Shown in pieces: positions 48,866 through 55,742 of a DNA stretch of 61,903 nucleotides; positions within the stretch are counted from its first letter, which is position 1, and every line of letters begins with the position of its first letter. The notes under the pieces were generated by a model that was not told where the DNA came from, did no database searches, and was given only the letters and a program-made list of their open reading frames with translations. The translations under genes were made by a program, and so were the position numbers. This DNA comes from Streptomyces sp. ISL-66 (lineage in GTDB: Bacteria > Actinomycetota > Actinomycetes > Streptomycetales > Streptomycetaceae), in NCBI RefSeq assembly GCF_018614135.1, contig NZ_JAGGOW010000082.1:1-61903 (forward strand), written 5' to 3'.

Positions 48866-49699
48866 ATGAAGATCCTCATCTCCGCCGACATGGAAGGCGC
48901 CACCGGCGTCACCTGGCCCGCCGACGTGCTGCCCGGGACGCCGCAGTGGGAACGCTGCCGGACGATGTTCACCTCCGACGTGAACGCCGCCGTACTCGGC
49001 TTCTACGACGGCGGCGCCGATCAGGTCCTCGTCAACGAGGCCCACTGGACCATGCGCAACCTGCTGCTCGAGCGGCTCGACGAGCGCGTCGAGATGCTCA
49101 CCGGCCGCCACAAGTCCCTCTCCATGGTCGAGGGCGTCCAGCACGGGGACGTGGACGGCATCGCCTTCGTCGGCTACCACACGGGCGCCGGCGCGGAGGG
49201 GGTCCTCGCCCACACCTACCTCGCCAACTCCATCACCGGCGTCTGGCTGAACGGCACCCGGGCGAGCGAAGGAGTCCTCAACGCCCACGTGGTCGCCGAG
49301 TACGGGGTCCCGGTCGTCCTCGTCACCGGAGACGACCTGACGTGCGTCGACGCCGCCGGCTACGCCCCGGACGCGGTGACCGTCGCCGTCAAGGACCACG
49401 TCTCGCGCTACGCCGCCGTGTGCCGCACCCCCGCCCGCACGGCCGCCGACATCAGGGCCGCGGCCAAGGCGGCGGCACACCTGGCGATCCGTCACGAACC
49501 GGTTCGGGGCGGGCCGTTCACCGTGGAGGTGGAGTTCGACGCCGAGCACCTGGCGATGGCCGCCACGGTGGTTCCCGGCGTCGGCCCGTCGGGTGAGCGC
49601 AAGGTCGCGTACACCAGCGGGACCATGTACGAGGGGATCCGGACCTTCAAGGCGGTCACGACGATCGTCTCGGCAGCGGTGGAGGAACAGTATGGCTGA
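48866..49699 (+). CDS. dppA: D-aminopeptidase, M55 (DppA-like)
   Basis: A 277-residue zinc peptidase of family M55, which removes D-amino acids from short peptides. The zinc ligands are in the family pattern: Asp and Glu in ISADMEGATGV at residues 5-15, His in GVQHGDVDGIAFVGYHTGAGA (quoted in outline) and the Glu near VNEAHW. Length is normal. The ATG at 48866 gives a start right on the first strand. Its stop overlaps the start of the M20 gene by 8 bases (ATGGCTGA). In other bacteria DppA is linked to peptide or cell-wall D-amino-acid recycling. Confidence 0.85.
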   Translation: MKILISADMEGATGVTWPADVLPGTPQWERCRTMFTSDVNAAVLGFYDGGADQVLVNEAHWTMRNLLLERLDERVEMLTGRHKSLSMVEGVQHGDVDGIAFVGYHTGAGAEGVLAHTYLANSITGVWLNGTRASEGVLNAHVVAEYGVPVVLVTGDDLTCVDAAGYAPDAVTVAVKDHVSRYAAVCRTPARTAADIRAAAKAAAHLAIRHEPVRGGPFTVEVEFDAEHLAMAATVVPGVGPSGERKVAYTSGTMYEGIRTFKAVTTIVSAAVEEQYG

Positions 49700-51068
49700 C
49701 ATGTCCGACCCCAGACCCGGCTCGGTCCTGGAGTCCCCGGTCGACGAGTCCCCGGTCGACGGGGTGGCGCTCGACGAGGTCGTCGAGTTCACTTCCGGGC
49801 TGATCCGCATCGACACCACCAACCGGGGCGGCGGCGACTGCCGGGAGCGGCCGGCCGCCGAGTACGTCGCCGAGCGGCTCGCCGCCGCAGGCCTGGAACC
49901 GGAGCTGCTGGAGCGGACCCCGGGCCGCACCAACGTGGTGGCCCGGATCGCGGGCACCGACCCCGCCGCCCCCGCCCTGCTGGTTCACGGCCACCTCGAC
50001 GTGGTGCCAGCCGAGGCCGCCGACTGGAGCGTGGACCCCTTCTCGGGCGAGATCCGGGACGGTGTGGTCTGGGGCCGCGGCGCCGTCGACATGAAGAACA
50101 TGGACGCGATGGTGCTGGCCGTCGTACGGGCCTGGGCGCGGGCGGGGGTGAGGCCGCGCAGGGACATCGTCATCGCCTACACCGCCGACGAGGAGGACAG
50201 CGCGATCGACGGGTCCGGCTTCCTCGCCGACCACCACCCGCACCTCTTCGAGGGCTGTACCGAGGGCATCGGTGAGTCCGGAGCCTTCACCGTGCACGCC
50301 GGCCCCGGCCGTGCGCTCTACCCCATCGCCGCCGGTGAACGCGGCACCGCGTGGCTGAAGTTGACGGCGACCGGCACCGCCGGGCACGGCTCGAAGCCCA
50401 ACCGGGCCAACGCCGTGAGCCGGCTCGCCGCCGCCGTGGCCCGGATCGGCGAGCACCGGTGGCCGGTCCGCCTCACCGACACCGTCACCGCCTGCCTCAC
50501 CGAACTCGCCGCCCTCCAGGGGATGTCGGTGGACCCGCGCACCCCCGGCTTCGACCTCGAAAGGGTCCTGCCGCTGCTCGGCCCGGCCGGCGCCCTCGTC
50601 GAGGCGACCGTCCGCAACAGCGCCAACCCGACCATGCTCAGCGCCGGTTACAAGCTCAACGTCGTCCCGGGAACCGCCACCGCCTACGTGGACGGCCGGA
50701 TCCTGCCCGGCGGCGAGGAGGAGTTCACCGCCACCCTCGACGCGCTCACCGGTCCCGACGTGCGCTGGGAGTTCCACCACCGCGAGGTGGCCCTCGAAGC
50801 CCCCGTGGACGGGCGGACGTACGGGATCCTGCGCGAATCCGTCGAGAAGTTCGACCCGGAAGGGCACGTGGTCCCCTTCTGCATGGCGGGCGGCACCGAC
50901 GCCAAGCAGTTCTCCCGCCTCGGCATCACCGGCTACGGGTTTTCCCCGCTCAAGCTGCCGCCGGGCTTCGACTACTGGTCGCTCTTCCACGGAGTGGACG
51001 AGCGGGTCCCCGTCGACGCCCTGCACTTCGGCGTCCGCGTCCTCGACCACGCGCTCCGCACCCTGTGA
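49692..51068 (+). CDS. M20-family metallopeptidase
   Basis: A 458-residue di-zinc peptidase/deacylase. Motifs: HGHLDVVPA near residue 97, GRGAVDMKNMDAM with the bridging Asp, the catalytic Glu in TADEED, the GESGAF region and a dimerisation domain in the middle. The final metal His lies in the LFHGVDERVP region. GGAGGAACAGT gives a strong ribosome site. The ATG overlaps the dppA end and its stop overlaps the S9 gene start (TGATG), so all three are translationally coupled. It probably cleaves dipeptides or acyl-amino acids. Confidence 0.87.
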   Translation: MADMSDPRPGSVLESPVDESPVDGVALDEVVEFTSGLIRIDTTNRGGGDCRERPAAEYVAERLAAAGLEPELLERTPGRTNVVARIAGTDPAAPALLVHGHLDVVPAEAADWSVDPFSGEIRDGVVWGRGAVDMKNMDAMVLAVVRAWARAGVRPRRDIVIAYTADEEDSAIDGSGFLADHHPHLFEGCTEGIGESGAFTVHAGPGRALYPIAAGERGTAWLKLTATGTAGHGSKPNRANAVSRLAAAVARIGEHRWPVRLTDTVTACLTELAALQGMSVDPRTPGFDLERVLPLLGPAGALVEATVRNSANPTMLSAGYKLNVVPGTATAYVDGRILPGGEEEFTATLDALTGPDVRWEFHHREVALEAPVDGRTYGILRESVEKFDPEGHVVPFCMAGGTDAKQFSRLGITGYGFSPLKLPPGFDYWSLFHGVDERVPVDALHFGVRVLDHALRTL

Positions 51069-53245
51069 TGGGAGTCCGGACGGCGCCCTACGGCAGCTGG
51101 CCCTCGCCCATCGACGCGGCCCTCGCCGCCTCGCTCGACGGGCGGCCCGAGTACGTGGGCGCGGTCGGCTCCGAGGTGTGGTGGACCGAGCCCCGGCCGG
51201 CCGAAGGAGGCCGCCGCACCCTGGTCCGCAGGCCGGCGGACGGCGGGCCCGTGACCTCCGTACTGCCCGCGCCGTGGAACGTGCGCAGCCGGGTCACCGA
51301 GTACGGCGGTCTGCCTTGGGCGGGCACCCAACAGCCCTCGGGCGGGCCGCTGGTGGTGTTCGTGCACTTCGCCGACCAGCGGCTGTACGCCTACGAGCCG
51401 GACGGACCGGCGGGCGCGGAGGGGGCCGGCGGTCCCGGCGGCTCCGTCCCCCGCCCGCTGACCCCGGTCTCGGCTGTCGGCGGCGGGCTGCGCTGGGTCG
51501 ATCCGGTGCTGCGCGGCGACGAAGTCTGGTGCGTGCTGGAGGAGTTCACCGGACCCGGACCGGCCGACGTGCGCCGCGTCCTGGCCGCCGTACCCCTGGA
51601 CGGGTCGGCCGCCGGGGACCGTTCGCGGGTACGGGAGCTGACCGACGACCGGTACCGCTTCACCACCGGTCCCCGCCTCTCCCCGGACGGGCGGCGGGCG
51701 GCCTGGCTGGTCTGGGACCACCCCCGAATGCCGTGGGACGGAACGGAGTTGAGGCTGGCCGAGGTCACCGAGGACGGCCGGCTCGTGCGGTCGCGTACCG
51801 TACTCGGCGGACCGGAGGAGGCCGTCGCGCAGGTCGAGTGGACCGGCGACGGGAGCCTCCTCGCGGTGAGCGACCGGGGCGGCTGGTGGAACCCGTACCG
51901 GGTGGACCCGGAGACCGGCTGGGCCGTCAACCTGTGCCCCCGGGAAGAGGAGTTCGGCGGACCGCTCTGGAAGTCCGGACTGCGGTGGATCGCGGCGCTC
52001 CCGGGGGGCGCCGGCCAGGCCGCGGGTGCCGGGGGAGGACTCGTCGCCGTCCTGCACGGCCAGGGCTCCTCGGTACTCGGCGTGCTCGACCCGGAGAGCG
52101 GGGACCTGGTGGACGCCGCCGGTCCGTGGACGGCCTGGCAACCCACGCTCGCCGTCATCGGCAGCCGGGTCTACGGGGTCGCGGCCAGCCCCCGCAGCGC
52201 CTACGAGGTGGTGGAGCTGGACACCGTCACCGGGCACGCCCAGGCGGTGGGCGGGCGCGGCCCGTCGGGGGCGCACGGGACGCGCGGGGCGGCAGGGGCG
52301 GACGGGGCCACAAGGGCGGACCGGGCCGCAGGTGCGGACGGGGCCGCAGGCGCGGACCGGGTGGCAGGGGCGGGCCGGGTGGCAGGGGCGGACCGGGCGG
52401 ACCGGATCGATCCGGCGTACTACCCGGAGCCGCAGAACAGGACCTTCTACGGCCCGGGCGGCCGCGAGATCCACGCCCACGTCTACCCGCCGCACCACCC
52501 CGCGCTGCGGGCCCGCGCCGACGAGCTCCCCCCGTACGTGGTGTGGGCGCACGGAGGCCCCACCGACCACGTACCACCCGTACTCGACCTGAACATCGCC
52601 TACTTCACCTCGCGCGGCATCGGCGTGGTCGAGGTCAACTACGGCGGCTCCACCGGCTACGGGCGCGCCTACCGGGAAAGGCTGCGCGAACAGTGGGGCG
52701 TGGTCGACGTCGAGGACTGCGCGGCCGTGGCGCGCGGACTGGCCGCCGAGGGCACCGCGGACCGGCACCGGCTCGCGATCCGGGGCGGCAGTGCGGGCGG
52801 CTGGACGGCCGCGGCCTCGCTGGCCGCCACCGACCTGTACGCCTGCGCGGCCGTCATCTACCCGGTGCTGGAGCTGCTCGGCTTCGCCGAGGAGACCCAC
52901 GACCTGGAGTCCCGCTACGTCTTCGCCCTCGCCGGACCGCCGCGGACCCTGGCGCTGCGCAGCCGCGAGCGCTCCCCGGTGGCCCGCGCCGACCGGATCA
53001 CCGCACCGTTCGTGCTGCTCCAGGGACTGGACGACCCCGTCTGCCCGCCGGCGCAGGCGGAGCGACTGCTCGCCGCCATGCGCGGGCGGTCGGTTCCGCA
53101 CGCCTACGTCGCCTTCGAAGGAGAGGGGCACGGCTTCCGGCGGGCGGACACGATGGTCCGGGCGCTGGAGGCCGAACTCTCCCTCTACGCCCAGGTGTTC
53201 GGCTTCGAGCGGACGGACGTGCCCCTGCTCCCGCTGGAGCCGTGA
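51068..53245 (+). CDS. Prolyl oligopeptidase-family (S9) peptidase with an AGAD-repeat linker
   Basis: A 725-residue peptidase. The N-terminal half is a beta-propeller, and the C-terminal alpha/beta hydrolase domain holds the triad: Ser in RGGSAGGW, Asp in LDDPVCPP and His in EGEGHGF. Between the two there is an Ala/Gly/Asp-rich stretch of about 50 residues (about 396-448) with repeated GADRAAGAD-type units, which is not part of the family fold. Start ATG overlaps the M20 stop by one base. No signal peptide, so it acts inside the cell on short peptides. The stop codon lies in the first copy of a 17-bp repeat. Confidence 0.87.
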   Translation: MGVRTAPYGSWPSPIDAALAASLDGRPEYVGAVGSEVWWTEPRPAEGGRRTLVRRPADGGPVTSVLPAPWNVRSRVTEYGGLPWAGTQQPSGGPLVVFVHFADQRLYAYEPDGPAGAEGAGGPGGSVPRPLTPVSAVGGGLRWVDPVLRGDEVWCVLEEFTGPGPADVRRVLAAVPLDGSAAGDRSRVRELTDDRYRFTTGPRLSPDGRRAAWLVWDHPRMPWDGTELRLAEVTEDGRLVRSRTVLGGPEEAVAQVEWTGDGSLLAVSDRGGWWNPYRVDPETGWAVNLCPREEEFGGPLWKSGLRWIAALPGGAGQAAGAGGGLVAVLHGQGSSVLGVLDPESGDLVDAAGPWTAWQPTLAVIGSRVYGVAASPRSAYEVVELDTVTGHAQAVGGRGPSGAHGTRGAAGADGATRADRAAGADGAAGADRVAGAGRVAGADRADRIDPAYYPEPQNRTFYGPGGREIHAHVYPPHHPALRARADELPPYVVWAHGGPTDHVPPVLDLNIAYFTSRGIGVVEVNYGGSTGYGRAYRERLREQWGVVDVEDCAAVARGLAAEGTADRHRLAIRGGSAGGWTAAASLAATDLYACAAVIYPVLELLGFAEETHDLESRYVFALAGPPRTLALRSRERSPVARADRITAPFVLLQGLDDPVCPPAQAERLLAAMRGRSVPHAYVAFEGEGHGFRRADTMVRALEAELSLYAQVFGFERTDVPLLPLEP
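52255..52410 (+). repeat. In-frame repeat in the S9 peptidase linker
   Basis: Imperfect 9- and 15-base units such as GCAGGTGCGGAC and GGGGCCGCA code for GAD/RAA runs. The unit lengths are multiples of three, so copy number can change without frameshift. Confidence 0.7.
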
Positions 53246-53326
53246 CCGCTCAACCGCCGTGACCGCTCAACCGCCGTGACTGCTCAGCCGTCGTGACCAC
53301 TCAGCCTCCGTGACCGCTCAGCCGCC
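53242..53326. repeat. Five tandem 17-bp repeats across two convergent stop codons
   Basis: Units begin at 53242, 53259, 53276, 53293 and 53310 and read GTGACCGCTCAACCGCC with a few changes. The first copy contains the TGA of the S9 peptidase; the last contains the stop of the acetyltransferase-like gene on the minus strand. There are no spacers, so it is not a CRISPR array. Confidence 0.85.
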
Positions 53327-54031
53327 GTGGACCCAGACGCGGAGCGGGCCGATGGCGGCGAAGCCCTGGCCCAGCGCCGTGTCGAGGTCGTCGCCGGACT
53401 CGTAGCCGACGACCGCGAGGCCGGGCCAGAGCGAGTCGACCAGGGTCAGCGCGCCCGCCCAGGCCTCCTCGTCCGGAGTCCCGTCGACCGAGAACGCGTT
53501 GGAGACGCCGACGACCTCCCCGGTGCGGTTGGCGGTGGCTCCGGCGAGGATCCGCCCCTGCGCGTCGCGGCCCGCGAGGAAGGCGATGTCCCCGTCGTGG
53601 TCGGTCAGGAGGCCCGGGTGGAACAGGCCGGTGCTGTCCCCGCCGTTCCAGGCCGCCTCCCACGCCTCCAGCTCCGCGGGGCCGGCGACCGGGGCCCACT
53701 CCAGGGCCGGGGCCGCGGCCGGAGCGCCCGCCGGGCGGTGGATCCACTGGGCGCCGAAGAGCACCTCGAAGCCGGCCGGCGTCAGGTCGAGCGCGGCGAA
53801 GCTGTCCTTGACCGAGGCGCCCGGGGAAACGGTGTCGATCCCGGCGACCAGCGCGGCCGCGTCGGTGCCCCCGGTCAGGGTCACGGCGTCCGGATAGTAG
53901 GGCGGCGTCCGGCGGGGACTGATCCAGGCCCCGGCGGTGAACCGCCCGTCGCGGGAGACGGCGGCGCACCACGCGGCGTTGTTGTGCGCGGCCGCGAGGA
54001 GGAGTTGTCCGGTGTTCGGGGTGATGATCAC
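53318..54031 (-). CDS. GNAT-like acetyltransferase domain protein (hypothetical)
   Basis: A 237-residue protein from a GTG start (AGGATCCCGGC upstream). The first 110 residues have no clear relation; the second half (from about ELEAWEAAWNGG) resembles the C-terminal part of GNAT-fold acetyltransferases, with AFLAGRDAQGRILAGATANRT, VVGVSNAF and the closing VVGYESGDDLDTALGQGF. The usual acetyl-CoA loop (Q/R-x2-G-x-G/A) is not evident, so activity is doubtful. Divergent from the acetyltransferase at 54066 and convergent to the S9 gene. Confidence 0.65.
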   Translation of the reverse strand: MIITPNTGQLLLAAAHNNAAWCAAVSRDGRFTAGAWISPRRTPPYYPDAVTLTGGTDAAALVAGIDTVSPGASVKDSFAALDLTPAGFEVLFGAQWIHRPAGAPAAAPALEWAPVAGPAELEAWEAAWNGGDSTGLFHPGLLTDHDGDIAFLAGRDAQGRILAGATANRTGEVVGVSNAFSVDGTPDEEAWAGALTLVDSLWPGLAVVGYESGDDLDTALGQGFAAIGPLRVWVHGG

Positions 54032-54053
54032 GCCGGGATCCTGCCACAGGTCC

Positions 54054-54059
54054 TAAGCT
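54054..54059 (+). promoter_or_regulatory. -10 box (TAAGCT) of a probable leaderless mRNA
   Basis: TAAGCT ends 6 bases before the ATG at 54066, with no ribosome site. Confidence 0.4.
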
Positions 54060-54065
54060 GGGGCG

Positions 54066-54641
54066 ATGCGTTATTCCACGTACCTGGCGGAGGGAAACCG
54101 GGTCGCGCTGCGCCCCTTGCGGACCGCTGACGGACCCGAGTTCCCCGCTCGGGTGCGCGAGAGCCGAGAGCTGCACCGGCCGTGGTTGTTCCCGCCCGCC
54201 ACGATCGAGGAGTACGAGCCCTACGCGGCCCGGCTCGCCGAGGAGGCCGGCGCCGACCGGGCCGGGTTCCTGGTCTGCGAGCTGGGCAGCGGCGCCATCG
54301 CCGGGTTCGTCAACGTCAACAACATCGTGCGCGGCGCCTTCCGGTGCGGCGCCCTCGGGTACGGGGCCTTCGCGCACGCGGCGGGCCGCGGGCTGCTCGG
54401 CGAGGGGCTCGATCTGGCCATCGGCCGCGCCTTCGACGCGGACGGGCTGGACCTGCACCGGCTCGAGGCCAACATCCAGCCCGGAAACACCACCTCGATC
54501 GCGCTCGTGCGCGGGCGCGGCTTCCGTCTGGAGGGGCTGTCGCCGGACTTCCTCCACGTCGACGGAGCCTGGAGGAACCACGAACGCTGGGCGATCACGG
54601 CCGAAATGCCTCGTCCCGGGGTCCGGCATCACACAGGATGA
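54066..54641 (+). CDS. GNAT-family N-acetyltransferase (RimJ/RimL type)
   Basis: A 191-residue acetyltransferase. The start VALRPLRTADGPEF, the central GFVNVNNIVRGAFRCGALGY and the acetyl-CoA region AAGRGLLGEGLDLAIGRAF, then LHRLEANIQPGNTTSIALV (all in outline) follow the RimJ/RimL pattern of N-terminal acetylation of ribosomal proteins or acetylation of small molecules. It ends 4 bases before the arginase-fold gene, so the two are probably one transcript. Apparently leaderless. Confidence 0.85.
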   Translation: MRYSTYLAEGNRVALRPLRTADGPEFPARVRESRELHRPWLFPPATIEEYEPYAARLAEEAGADRAGFLVCELGSGAIAGFVNVNNIVRGAFRCGALGYGAFAHAAGRGLLGEGLDLAIGRAFDADGLDLHRLEANIQPGNTTSIALVRGRGFRLEGLSPDFLHVDGAWRNHERWAITAEMPRPGVRHHTG

Positions 54642-54645
54642 GTCC

Positions 54646-55545
54646 ATGCGAACCCTCGTACTCCTCGACGCGCCGTCCAACCTCGGGCTCCGGCCGCCCG
54701 CACCGGGCTCCGTACCCGGCGTCTACAAACTGGCCGGCGCCCTGCGGGAACAGGGCCTGCTGGCCCGGCTCGGCGCGCGCGAGGGCGGGGTCGTCGTCCC
54801 GCCGCGCTACGACCGGGGCGACTGGCAGGAGGGCGACGGCGTGTTCCACGCCGGGCCCCTCGCCGCGTACACCGTCACCCTCGCCGACCGCATCGAACGC
54901 CACCTGCGGGCCGGGGAGTTCCCCGTCGTACTCGGCGGCGACTGCTCCATCCAGCTGGGCGCCGCACTCGCCATGCGCCGCCTCGGGCGGTACGGGATCG
55001 CCGCCATCGACGGCTCCGCCGACTTCCGCCACCCCGGCAACGAGGCGGTCAACGGACCCGTCGGGGCGGCCGGCGGCGAGGAACTGGCCCTCTCCACCGG
55101 GCGCGGCCAGGCCGATCTCACCGACCTGGAGGGGCTCTCGCCGTACGTGCGGGACGAGGACGTACGGCTCTTCGGACTGCGCGACGGGGACCCGGACCTC
55201 GTCGAGCTGCGCGCCGCCGGGATCTTCGCCGCCACCGTCGGGGCAATCCGCGACCGGGGCGCCGGGCCGGTGGCGCGCACGGCCCTGACCGGACTGCAGC
55301 CGCCGGCCACCGCCGGATTCTGGGTCCACCTGGACGCCGACGTCCTGGACCCCTCGGTCATGCCGGCCGTCGACAGCCCGGACTCCGGTGGGCTGATCCC
55401 GGACGAACTCGCTGAACTCCTGGGCGTCTTGATCAGCTCACCGCGCTGCGTGGGCCTCAACGTCACCATCTACGACCCGGATCTGGACCCGGAGGGTCGA
55501 GCGGGAGCCCTGCTCGCGGATCTGGTGGCGGGGGCGTTCGCCTAG
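54646..55545 (+). CDS. Arginase/ureohydrolase-fold protein with altered metal ligands
   Basis: A 299-residue ureohydrolase-fold protein. In arginase and agmatinase six residues bind two Mn ions: His in GGDHS, Asp-x-His-x-Asp in DAHAD, and two Asp in DxDxxDP. Here the first reads GGDCS (Cys100 for His), the second reads DGSAD (Asp122, Ser124, Asp126; Ser for His), and the third is intact as DADVLDP (Asp230, Asp232). Loss of the two His ligands should weaken or change metal binding, so true arginase activity is doubtful. GGATGAGTCC precedes the ATG. Co-transcribed with the acetyltransferase. Confidence 0.8.
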   Translation: MRTLVLLDAPSNLGLRPPAPGSVPGVYKLAGALREQGLLARLGAREGGVVVPPRYDRGDWQEGDGVFHAGPLAAYTVTLADRIERHLRAGEFPVVLGGDCSIQLGAALAMRRLGRYGIAAIDGSADFRHPGNEAVNGPVGAAGGEELALSTGRGQADLTDLEGLSPYVRDEDVRLFGLRDGDPDLVELRAAGIFAATVGAIRDRGAGPVARTALTGLQPPATAGFWVHLDADVLDPSVMPAVDSPDSGGLIPDELAELLGVLISSPRCVGLNVTIYDPDLDPEGRAGALLADLVAGAFA

Positions 55546-55552
55546 CGACTCC

Positions 55553-55621
55553 ACGGGGGCGGGGCGAGGCGGGGCGGGCGCGGTGCGGTACGGGCGCGGG
55601 GCGGGGGCGGTGCGCGGGCGA
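55553..55621 (+). other. G-rich stretch with G-quadruplex potential
   Basis: Several runs of three to five G separated by one to four bases (GGGGGCGGGGCGAGGCGGGG and on) lie on the plus strand between the arginase-fold gene and the DUF5107 gene. Such DNA can fold into G-quadruplexes; it could also be plain GC-rich spacer. Confidence 0.35.
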
Positions 55622-55742
55622 GCTGCCCATGACCTCCGTGATCGGCCACCGGACCGTGCCAGGACAGGCTTTGCGTAATCCTGACCGGTGGTGATCCGCC
55701 GAATCCCTGTGCACCGGCCGCCGTGGCGTGTTCCATTTCCCC

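Noticed and set aside
53242..53326. CRISPR-like repeats
   Set aside because: Units are 17 bp and directly adjoining without spacers, and no cas gene is present.
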